In this document: piece after piece, positions 6,902 through 12,102 of the stretch | How positions within the stretch are numbered: the stretch's first letter is position 1 | Layout: the number at the start of each line of letters is the position of its first letter | Assembly: GCA_910586175.1 (NCBI GenBank) | Contig: CAJUIJ010000071.1 | Coordinates: 1 to 12,102 of the forward strand | DNA length: 12,102 bases | Source: an uncultured Muribaculaceae bacterium | Lineage (GTDB): Bacteria; Bacteroidota; Bacteroidia; Bacteroidales; Muribaculaceae | Direction of reading: 5' to 3' | Notes under the pieces: generated by a model | Database searches by the model: none | Told to the model about the DNA's origin: nothing | Seen by the model: only the letters and a program-made list of their open reading frames with translations | Made by a program: the position numbers and the translations under genes

Positions 6902-8500
6902 TCAATGTTTTTTAATGTTTGGGCAATCGCCTACTGCGGCACATGCAGCGCGAGCGCATCTGATACCGTCGACGGCTGCCGATACTATGCCGCCGGCATA
7001 ACCGGCACCCTCACCTGCCGGATACAGCCTCTGCACAGCCTCAGACTGCAGCGAGTCTGCATCGCGCACCACCCTGACAGGCGAAGATGTGCGCGACTCG
7101 AGGCCTATCATCGTGGCCTCGTTGGTGAGAAAACCGCGAGCCTTCGCACCAAAATCTTCAAAGCCCTTACGAAGCCTCGAGGCAATGAATGGTGGGAGCA
7201 ATGTGTTGAAGTCGGCCGACAAGAGGCCCGGGGCATACGATGTGGAGGGGAGAGAATCTGAAACGCGCCCTTTCACGAAATCGAGCATACGTTGCGCCGG
7301 AGCCACTATAGAATTTCCGGCGGCCTCAAACATACGCTTTTCGAGCCACTCCTGAAGAGCCATCATCTCCAAAGGACCTTCGGAGGCAAACTCCGGGAAA
7401 TCGCCGGGATGAATTTCCACCACCATGCCTGAATTTGCAAAACGACCGGCACGTGCGGAAGCCGACATACCGTTGACCACGAGTTCGCCATCGCGGCTAC
7501 CGGCAGGTACGACTACACCTCCGGGGCACATGCAGAACGAATACACACCCCGCCCGTCGGCCTGAGTGACAAAACTGTATTCGGCAGCCGGCAAATAGCG
7601 GCCACGGCCATGCTTGTCATGATATTGCATGCAATCTATGAGATGCTGCGGATGCTCGAGGCGAACACCTACAGCTATACCCTTTGCCTGCAGTGCCACT
7701 CCCCTCCGGGTAAGAAGACGGAAAGTATCGTGGGCAGAATGTCCGGTAGCGAGAATCACAGCATCGGCCTGAATATCGTGTTCCTTGCCGTCGCGAAGCA
7801 CCCTCACGCCGCATGCACAGCCATTGCAGAGCAGCAAATCTATTACGCAAGTCTCAAAATGCACCTCACCGCCACACTTCAGAATGGTGTGACGCATTGC
7901 CTTTATGACATGCGGAAGCTTATCGCTGCCAATGTGCGGATGAGCGTCTACGAGGATATCTTCGGATGCACCATGTTGCACAAATGTTTGAAGCACCTCC
8001 TCGATGTTGCCACGCTTCTTGCTTCGCGTGAAGAGTTTGCCATCACTGTAAGCGCCGGCCCCACCCTCTCCGAAGCAATAGTTGGAATCGGGGTTTACAG
8101 ACTTGTTTCGACTTATCTGCGCTATATCCAAGCGCCGGGAGTCTACATCACGTCCACGCTCCAGCACAATAGGAAGACATCCGAGATTAATACATTCAAG
8201 GGCCGCGAACAGTCCGGCAGGGCCGGCACCGACAATCGCTATGCGCGGAGCATCAGCAGCCACAGCCTGATAGTCAACAGGTGTAAGCAGAGGAGCCACA
8301 TGGAAGTCGCTGCCGGTGGCAACGCGCACCCCTAAATTAAGCATCACCTGACGCTTTCGGGCATCGACCGACTTGCGGATTATCCTCAAGTCATTAATCT
8401 GCTTGACGTTGATACGCATGGCTCGCGCCACTTCATGAGCAAGCGCACCCGTGTCGGCGCATTGCTCTGGCAATATTCTTATATTAATGTCGGTCAGCAA
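6902..8500 (-). CDS. COG2509-type FAD-dependent oxidoreductase
   Basis: A 532-residue flavoprotein of the poorly characterised COG2509 family (NAD(P)/FAD-dependent dehydrogenase). An N-terminal alpha/beta region (about 1-80) precedes the Rossmann motif IAIVGAGPAGLFAALE with GxGxxG at residues 91-96. Family hallmarks follow: CFGEGGAGAYSDGKLFTR (143-159), ILATGHSAHDTF (249-260), SFCMCPGGVVVPAGS (321-335) and LYPAGEGAGYAGGIVSAAVDGI (492-513). The enzyme is probably cytoplasmic; its substrate is unknown. No ATG precedes the conserved N-terminus: the frame opens after a stop at 8521-8519 and the first usable codon is TTG at 8500-8498. Starting at the first internal ATG (residue 28) would cut into the family's N-terminal region, so TTG is preferred. 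tsaB follows after seven bases. Confidence 0.88.
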   Translation of the reverse strand: MLTDINIRILPEQCADTGALAHEVARAMRINVKQINDLRIIRKSVDARKRQVMLNLGVRVATGSDFHVAPLLTPVDYQAVAADAPRIAIVGAGPAGLFAALECINLGCLPIVLERGRDVDSRRLDIAQISRNKSVNPDSNYCFGEGGAGAYSDGKLFTRSKKRGNIEEVLQTFVQHGASEDILVDAHPHIGSDKLPHVIKAMRHTILKCGGEVHFETCVIDLLLCNGCACGVRVLRDGKEHDIQADAVILATGHSAHDTFRLLTRRGVALQAKGIAVGVRLEHPQHLIDCMQYHDKHGRGRYLPAAEYSFVTQADGRGVYSFCMCPGGVVVPAGSRDGELVVNGMSASARAGRFANSGMVVEIHPGDFPEFASEGPLEMMALQEWLEKRMFEAAGNSIVAPAQRMLDFVKGRVSDSLPSTSYAPGLLSADFNTLLPPFIASRLRKGFEDFGAKARGFLTNEATMIGLESRTSSPVRVVRDADSLQSEAVQRLYPAGEGAGYAGGIVSAAVDGIRCARAACAAVGDCPNIKKH

Positions 8501-8526
8501 TGTTCTGCAACTTTTGATTCAACCTA

Positions 8527-8534
8527 CAAATTTA
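8527..8534 (-). promoter_or_regulatory. Possible -7 promoter element of the COG2509-tsaB operon
   Basis: On the minus strand this reads TAAATTTG, a full match to the Bacteroidetes -7 box TAnnTTTG. A good -33 TTTG is absent at the expected spacing; the nearest in place is TTGC at 8557-8554. If used, transcription would begin near 8522 and give a leader of roughly 20 bases before the TTG start at 8500. This supports the TTG start but is only moderately strong evidence. Confidence 0.4.
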
Positions 8535-8623
8535 CTTTTTTTTCTGCAAATCCGCAATCCAAATTGGTTACTTTTCAGGGCTGACGCATCTTTATTTTTT
8601 ATTACGCCAAAACTTTTCAAGTA

Positions 8624-8655
8624 GTCATTGTCACATCCCGGCATGTTACGATGAC
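8624..8655. repeat. Imperfect inverted repeat in the divergent intergenic region
   Basis: GTCATTGTCACAT (8624-8636) and ATGTTACGATGAC (8643-8655) pair at 11 of 13 positions around a six-base loop CCCGGC; one of the two exceptions is a G-T wobble. It sits between the divergent COG2509 and HAD genes, about 50 bases upstream of the HAD -33 box, with no T-tract beyond, so it resembles an operator or RNA structure more than a terminator. Just downstream CATTGACACCC partly repeats the left arm. Confidence 0.6.
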
Positions 8656-8704
8656 CATTGACACCCAATTTTTGCGCATGGAGGAATTTGGGACTCTGAC
8701 GCGT

Positions 8705-8735
8705 TTTGAAATAATGAGGGGATTGATTAATTTTG
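8705..8735 (+). promoter_or_regulatory. Bacteroidetes-type promoter of the HAD phosphatase gene
   Basis: TTTG at 8705-8708 and TAATTTTG at 8728-8735 match the Bacteroidetes -33/-7 consensus (TTTG and TAnnTTTG) with a 19-base spacer. Transcription would begin at about 8739-8742, only some 7-10 bases before the first ATG of the gene at 8749. This raises the possibility that a later in-frame ATG (8767 or 8785) is the main start. Confidence 0.7.
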
Positions 8736-8748
8736 TAGAAGTGACATT

Positions 8749-8784
8749 ATGAACTCTAATCATGATATGAACTCTAATCAAGAT
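8749..8784 (+). repeat. Tandem 18-base duplication at the start of the HAD gene
   Basis: Positions 8749-8766 and 8767-8784 are identical at 17 of 18 bases (codon CAT versus CAA, His versus Gln). The repeat is in frame and multiplies the start codon. It lies only a few bases after the predicted transcription start. Confidence 0.85.
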
Positions 8785-9444
8785 ATGAAGGACCAAGAAG
8801 ATAAAATAGGATTTCTGTTTGACCTTGACGGTGTGCTGATCGACAGCGAAACAGAATACACACGCATATGGACAGAGATAGAACAACGCTTTCCGACCGG
8901 CATAGCCGACTTTGCTATTAAGATAAAGGGACAGACCCTGCCGGAGATATTGAGTTCGAACTTCAAGGAGTCGGACCATGAACAGATAGTGGCAATCCTC
9001 AATGAGAAGGAGCAAAAGATGCGCTACCCCTGGCTGCCCGGTGCAGAAAGCCTGCTAAAGGAAATAACTGAGGCCGGCTACGAGGCTGTGCTGGTGACAA
9101 GCAGCAATGATCTCAAGATGCAACACCTTCGCGAAGAGAGGCCCGAACTTGTGCCACAGTTCAAAGACATCGTGACCGCTGACAAAATCAGCCGCTCCAA
9201 GCCGGACCCGGAGGGGTATCTGTTAGGGGCTTCGATGCTCGGCGTTGAGCCTTGCAGATGCGTAGTATTTGAGGACTCAAGGCAGGGAATGAAAGCCGGC
9301 AGGAGTGCCGGTGCGACTGTGGTAGGACTCACCACTACATTGCCCGCACCAGACATCGAGAACCTCTGCGACAAGATGGTTGGCGACCTCTCGGAAGTCA
9401 ATCTTGAAATGATTAAAAAACTTATTGATATGCAAAATATATAA
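8749..9444 (+). CDS. HAD superfamily phosphatase, beta-phosphoglucomutase-like
   Basis: A 231-residue subfamily-I HAD hydrolase with a helical cap, acting on a small phosphorylated metabolite in the cytoplasm. Motif I is FLFDLDGVLIDSE (nucleophile Asp25, acid/base Asp27). Motif II is LVTSSND (Thr117/Ser118). Motif III Lys151 lies in SRSKPDPEGY, and motif IV is VVFEDSRQG (Glu175, Asp176). The cap lies about residues 35-95. The substrate cannot be inferred; beta-phosphoglucomutases and sugar-phosphate phosphatases share this pattern. The first 36 bases are two near-identical 18-base copies encoding MNSNHD and MNSNQD, giving in-frame ATGs at 8749, 8767 and 8785. The longest form is listed, but the form from 8785 (219 residues, MKDQEDK) is a serious alternative. 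Confidence 0.88.
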   Translation: MNSNHDMNSNQDMKDQEDKIGFLFDLDGVLIDSETEYTRIWTEIEQRFPTGIADFAIKIKGQTLPEILSSNFKESDHEQIVAILNEKEQKMRYPWLPGAESLLKEITEAGYEAVLVTSSNDLKMQHLREERPELVPQFKDIVTADKISRSKPDPEGYLLGASMLGVEPCRCVVFEDSRQGMKAGRSAGATVVGLTTTLPAPDIENLCDKMVGDLSEVNLEMIKKLIDMQNI

Positions 9445-9550
9445 ATTTTCAAAATTGTATATTTAAGCACCAATAATCAAAATTTATACAATACGCAAGA
9501 GATGCGGCGCACATGCCGTATACTTGACCTCAGCTATCAAAAGATCAAAA

Positions 9551-10825
9551 ATGAACAGCAACATACCCTTGGCAGAGAGAATGCGCCCCACATCATTGGA
9601 AGACTATGTGGGCCAGGAGCATCTGGTAGGACCGGATGGAATCATCAGGCGGATGATCGAGACCGGCCGCGCAAACTCCTTCATATTATGGGGGCCGCCG
9701 GGAGTAGGCAAAACCACGCTGGCACGTATCGTGGCCACAGCCACGGGCGTGCCTTTCTACACGCTGTCGGCCGTTACGTCGGGCGTTAAGGAGGTACGCG
9801 AAGTACTCCAACATGCCGAGGCTGACTCCAAAAGTTTGTTTGCCAAAGGTAGGCCGATTTTGTTTATCGACGAAATACATCGCTTCAACAAATCTCAGCA
9901 AGATTCATTGTTAGGAGCCGTGGAGCGTGGCACAGTAACTCTTATCGGGGCCACCACTGAGAATCCCTCGTTCGAGGTAATCCGACCGCTGCTCTCTCGT
10001 GCGCAGGTCTACACTTTGAAATCGCTCGACACAGAGGGGATGCAGAAACTGCTCGACCGCGCACTCGAAAAAGATGAGCTGTTGTCGAAACGTGAAGTCG
10101 AAGTTAGGGAGAAAAACGCCTTGTTCAGATATGCCGGAGGGGATGCCCGCAAGCTGCTCAACATACTCGATCTGCTCGAGCAATCGGCAGGACCGGATTC
10201 TCCTATTATAATAGATGACGCACATGTCACCGACAGCTTGCAGGAAAATCCGGCTGCTTACGACCGCAACGGAGAAATGCATTACGACATAATTTCTGCA
10301 TTCATAAAGTCGATACGGGGTAGTGACCCGCATGCGGCTGTATACTGGTTAGCACGGATGGTGGCCGGTGGAGAAGATCCAAAATTCATAGCTCGACGCC
10401 TGATAATCCTCGCTTCAGAAGATATCGGACTTGCCAATCCAAACGCGCTGCTGATAGCCAATGCGGCATTCGACGCAGTCAACAAAATCGGTTGGCCGGA
10501 GGGGAGAATAGCACTTTCGGAGTGTGCAATTTATCTTGCCAACTCCCCCAAGAGCAACTCCGCATATATGGCAATCAACGATGCAATCGAGACCGTAAAC
10601 CGCACCGGAGACCTGCCGGTGCCGCTGCATTTGCGCAACGCACCTACAAAATTAATGAAGGAAATGGGCTATCACGAAGGGTATAAATATGCGCATGATT
10701 ATGCAAATAATTTTGTAAAGCAACAATACCTTCCCGATGAACTGATAACTGAAAAATTCTGGAAACCGGGCGCAAACCAACAAGAGGCGAGAATGCAGCA
10801 GCGCCTCGACGAACTGAATAGATAA
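9551..10825 (+). CDS. rarA: Replication-associated recombination protein A (RarA/MgsA)
   Basis: A 424-residue AAA+ ATPase of the RarA/MgsA/WRNIP1 family, related to clamp-loader subunits, which acts at stalled replication forks and on DNA ends with SSB. Numbering from ATG 9551: LAERMRPTSLEDYVGQEHLVG opens the family; Walker A GPPGVGKT is at 48-55; Walker B LFIDEIHR is at about 104-111; sensor 1 LIGATTENP is at 131-139; the arginine finger is in PLLSR (about 150); and sensor 2 lies in GDARKLLN. The C-terminal tetramerisation domain includes HYDIISAFIKSIRGSDPHAAVYWLARM and ends with GANQQEARM. The frame could begin at TTG 9524, but ATG 9551 matches the family N-terminus better. It lies 106 bases after the HAD gene; I found no clear promoter between them. 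Confidence 0.95.
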   Translation: MNSNIPLAERMRPTSLEDYVGQEHLVGPDGIIRRMIETGRANSFILWGPPGVGKTTLARIVATATGVPFYTLSAVTSGVKEVREVLQHAEADSKSLFAKGRPILFIDEIHRFNKSQQDSLLGAVERGTVTLIGATTENPSFEVIRPLLSRAQVYTLKSLDTEGMQKLLDRALEKDELLSKREVEVREKNALFRYAGGDARKLLNILDLLEQSAGPDSPIIIDDAHVTDSLQENPAAYDRNGEMHYDIISAFIKSIRGSDPHAAVYWLARMVAGGEDPKFIARRLIILASEDIGLANPNALLIANAAFDAVNKIGWPEGRIALSECAIYLANSPKSNSAYMAINDAIETVNRTGDLPVPLHLRNAPTKLMKEMGYHEGYKYAHDYANNFVKQQYLPDELITEKFWKPGANQQEARMQQRLDELNR

Positions 10826-10831
10826 TATGAC

Positions 10832-10872
10832 AAATCCCCATCGCCAACGAACGAAGGGGATTTATTTTATTA
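10832..10872 (+). terminator. Rho-independent terminator of rarA
   Basis: AAATCCCC (10832-10839) pairs perfectly with GGGGATTT (10856-10863) across a 16-base loop, followed by ATTTTATTAT. It begins seven bases after the rarA stop. On the minus strand the T-tract is poor, so it is mainly a plus-strand terminator, though it may also limit transcription from the convergent regulator gene. The remaining bases to 10979 hold nothing that I can name. Confidence 0.75.
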
Positions 10873-10979
10873 TCATTAAATGTAACAATAAAATTCTGAA
10901 GTTCCGAAAAGAACAATACACGTCAGATGCGCTGCACTGTTAACATAGGAGGAGGCTCGTAGACAACAGAAGCAAAAAA

Positions 10980-11705
10980 TCACTTGGGGAAAAAGGTTTC
11001 GAATGTTGAATCGTCGTAATAGACGGTGATATGGGAGACTTTTCGCGGATTCGAACGTAAATTTTCTATTTGCAACTGCAAATCCGATATTTTTTTCTTA
11101 TACTCAACCACCTCATTTTCCAAGCCTTTAAGCATCGCAATGCGCGATTTTAAGGCTCTGAGATTCGCTTGAAAATTCGCATCCGTACGATTGGCGGCAA
11201 ATATTTCAGCCACATTGCCATTTTTTAAGGCATCTGAGAGATTGTGATCTTCATTTTGCCCAACTTCATCATGACTCGCACTCGCCATACCAGATGAAGC
11301 CCCTTGACTTGCACTTTCATTTTCAAACAACGCCAATAAAGCCTCATCCTCACCTAAAAGATCAGAGAAGCCATTGCCTGACGTCAAACCTGAAACACTA
11401 TCAAGCTCAGAACCCGCTACATCAGCAGATGAAGGGGAGGCCTGAGTGGCTTCACCGGCTGCTTGCGCGCGGTCAGCACCGGTAAGCATTGCACCTTCAC
11501 CAAACAAAAGCCAAAGGATAGAGAGGGAAGGGAATGCTTTATGTATCTGACCTATTATGACATCGCTTATTTTCTTATTTCGTCCACTAAGTATCTGCGA
11601 CAGGCTCGGTCTCGGAATCTGACACACATCGGCAAACTGCGAGTGGGTGAGTCCCTGCGTATCGATGAACCCTTTTAGACGAATTGCTACATTTTGCTCC
11701 TCCAT
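10980..11705 (-). CDS. XRE-like helix-turn-helix regulator with coiled-coil tail
   Basis: A 241-residue probable DNA-binding regulator. Residues about 8-70 form an XRE/lambda-repressor-like HTH (THSQFADVCQIPRPSLSQILSGRN is the helix-turn-helix core), followed by SILWLLFGEGAM, a common end to this domain in Bacteroidetes. Residues about 75-165 are a low-complexity linker rich in Ser, Ala, Gly and acidic residues. Residues about 177-217 show a heptad pattern (LRALKSRIAMLKGLENEVVEYKKKISDLQLQIENLR), so the protein probably oligomerises. The end (ITVYYDDSTFETFFPK) looks like a short beta-strand motif of a kind I associate with Bacteroidales HTH proteins. The gene has a promoter overlain by repeated TTTGCAAA-like boxes, suggesting autoregulation. 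The targets are unknown. Confidence 0.85.
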   Translation of the reverse strand: MEEQNVAIRLKGFIDTQGLTHSQFADVCQIPRPSLSQILSGRNKKISDVIIGQIHKAFPSLSILWLLFGEGAMLTGADRAQAAGEATQASPSSADVAGSELDSVSGLTSGNGFSDLLGEDEALLALFENESASQGASSGMASASHDEVGQNEDHNLSDALKNGNVAEIFAANRTDANFQANLRALKSRIAMLKGLENEVVEYKKKISDLQLQIENLRSNPRKVSHITVYYDDSTFETFFPK

Positions 11706-11735
11706 AGGTTGGAATTTTCATTTGAAATCATGATG

Positions 11736-11766
11736 CAAATGTAACAATTATTTTGCAAATTTCAAA
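11736..11766 (-). promoter_or_regulatory. Bacteroidetes-type promoter of the HTH regulator
   Basis: On the minus strand TTTG (11766-11763) and TACATTTG (11743-11736) are separated by 19 bases, a full match to the TTTG/TAnnTTTG consensus. Transcription should begin near 11730, giving a leader of about 25 bases before ATG 11705-11703. The -33 box lies within the right arm region of an inverted repeat, and the -7 box overlaps one TTTGCAAA-like box. Confidence 0.72.
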
Positions 11767-11772
11767 TTGTTA
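11742..11772. repeat. Inverted repeat across the regulator promoter
   Basis: TAACAATT (11742-11749) and AATTGTTA (11765-11772) are perfect inverted arms separated by 15 bases that contain the TTTGCAAA box at 11752-11759. The arms flank the spacer of the predicted promoter and touch both the -7 and -33 boxes. This is an alternative candidate operator. Confidence 0.6.
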
Positions 11773-11838
11773 TTTACAAAATTTCATCATTTTAATTTGC
11801 AAATTTTACTATTTAGATTTGCAAATTACGTTTGCAAC

Positions 11839-12102
11839 AGCACTTAAAAATAGCTACAAACCACTTTAATATACCTCTACAAAATACTATATATCTATAA
11901 TATAACTGCCAATAAAACTCCGCATTGAACAATACAACCACTTGAACAACAAAAATGCACTAACTACTATAGATGTATAACTTATGTTACTATAATTCAG
12001 TGCATTACAATTAATGTTACGAAATGTTAAATGAAAAAATTTACATATCAGAATTTCTATATTTTGCAATTTTAAACAGTTTGACAATGTATATAATTAC
12101 AT
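11839..12102. other. AT-rich stretch with no supported gene
   Basis: Together with 11706-11838 this makes about 400 bases without a gene. It is markedly more AT-rich than the genes to the left. An inverted repeat AATGCACT (11954-11961) / AGTGCATT (11999-12006) has a 37-base interval. ATGTTAC occurs twice (11984-11990, 12014-12020), and one more TTTGCAA lies at 12063-12069. A 66-codon minus-strand reading frame (11887-12087) shows no recognisable family or start context and is not called. I see no tRNA, sRNA or mobile-element end that I can support. Confidence 0.6.

Larger units (their letters stand above)
11732..11838. promoter_or_regulatory. Series of helically phased TTTGCAAA-like boxes, candidate operators
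   Basis: Boxes are GATGCAAA (11732-11739), TTTGCAAA (11752-11759), TTTACAAA (11773-11780), TTTGCAAA (11796-11803), TTTGCAAA (11818-11825) and TTTGCAAC (11831-11838). Centres of the first five are 20, 21, 23 and 22 bases apart, close to two helical turns; the sixth is 13 bases further. Box 4 extends to the palindrome AATTTGCAAATT (11794-11805), and box 5 to ATTTGCAAAT. The first two boxes lie in the predicted promoter, which suits repression by the neighbouring HTH protein. Box 1 shares bases with the -7 element, so its match is partly explained by the promoter itself. Confidence 0.55.

Noticed and set aside
7610..8335. 241-codon plus-strand frame antisense to the COG2509 gene
   Set aside because: It lies in the antisense of clear flavoprotein motifs and shows no recognisable domain.
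8617..9015. 132-codon minus-strand frame over the HAD start
   Set aside because: It overlaps the HAD promoter and motif I, and its translation has no family features.
9444..9492. AATTTT-C-AAAATT (9444-9456) and attgtata/tatacaat (9454-9461, 9485-9492) after the HAD gene, as a terminator or rarA promoter
   Set aside because: The pairing is all A/T with no GC stem, and the near -7 match at 9458-9465 has no -33 partner at the right spacing.
11887..12087. 66-codon minus-strand frame in the AT-rich end
   Set aside because: Composition simply follows the AT-rich DNA; no family, promoter or start context supports it.
12081..12097. TTGACA followed by TATAAT, resembling a sigma-70 promoter
   Set aside because: The two hexamers are only five bases apart, and Bacteroidetes use a different consensus.

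Overview
The window looks like chromosomal DNA of a Bacteroidota bacterium, most likely order Bacteroidales. Three things point that way. A DUF4290 gene lies directly upstream of murA and rimM. Two promoters match the Bacteroidetes form (TTTG, 19 bases, TAnnTTTG) rather than the E. coli -35/-10 form. Most genes have AT-rich leaders with no clear Shine-Dalgarno sequence. A gut Muribaculaceae-like source is possible but is only a guess.

Region 1 (1-3535, minus strand) is a tightly packed four-gene run. In transcription order it holds a 105-residue acidic protein of unknown function, a secreted OmpA-like protein, a MalY/PatB-type C-S lyase or aminotransferase, and a MATE-family efflux transporter that runs off the left edge. 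Each junction overlaps (26 bases, 1 base and 4 bases), so translation is probably coupled.

Region 2 (3536-6090, minus strand) is a DUF4290-murA-rimM cluster joined by a 4-base overlap and a 3-base gap. It links peptidoglycan precursor synthesis with 30S ribosome maturation. MurA carries Asp where the E. coli enzyme has the fosfomycin-reactive Cys115. The gap after rimM holds a degenerate 8-base tandem repeat.

Region 3 (6190-8500, minus strand) is a COG2509 FAD-dependent oxidoreductase followed 7 bases later by tsaB, needed for the t6A tRNA modification. A divergent intergenic region with an imperfect hairpin and promoter elements separates it from the next block.

Region 4 (8749-10825, plus strand) holds a HAD-family phosphatase with its own clear promoter and an odd repeated start, then the AAA+ ATPase RarA (MgsA). 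A rho-independent terminator follows rarA.

Region 5 (10980-12102) holds a minus-strand HTH regulator with a coiled-coil tail. Its AT-rich upstream region contains a consensus promoter overlain by a series of TTTGCAAA-like boxes about 20-23 bases apart, the most unusual signal here. The last ~260 bases are AT-rich with no supported gene.

Most of the window is housekeeping chromosome. I see no rRNA, tRNA, CRISPR array, insertion sequence or phage genes.
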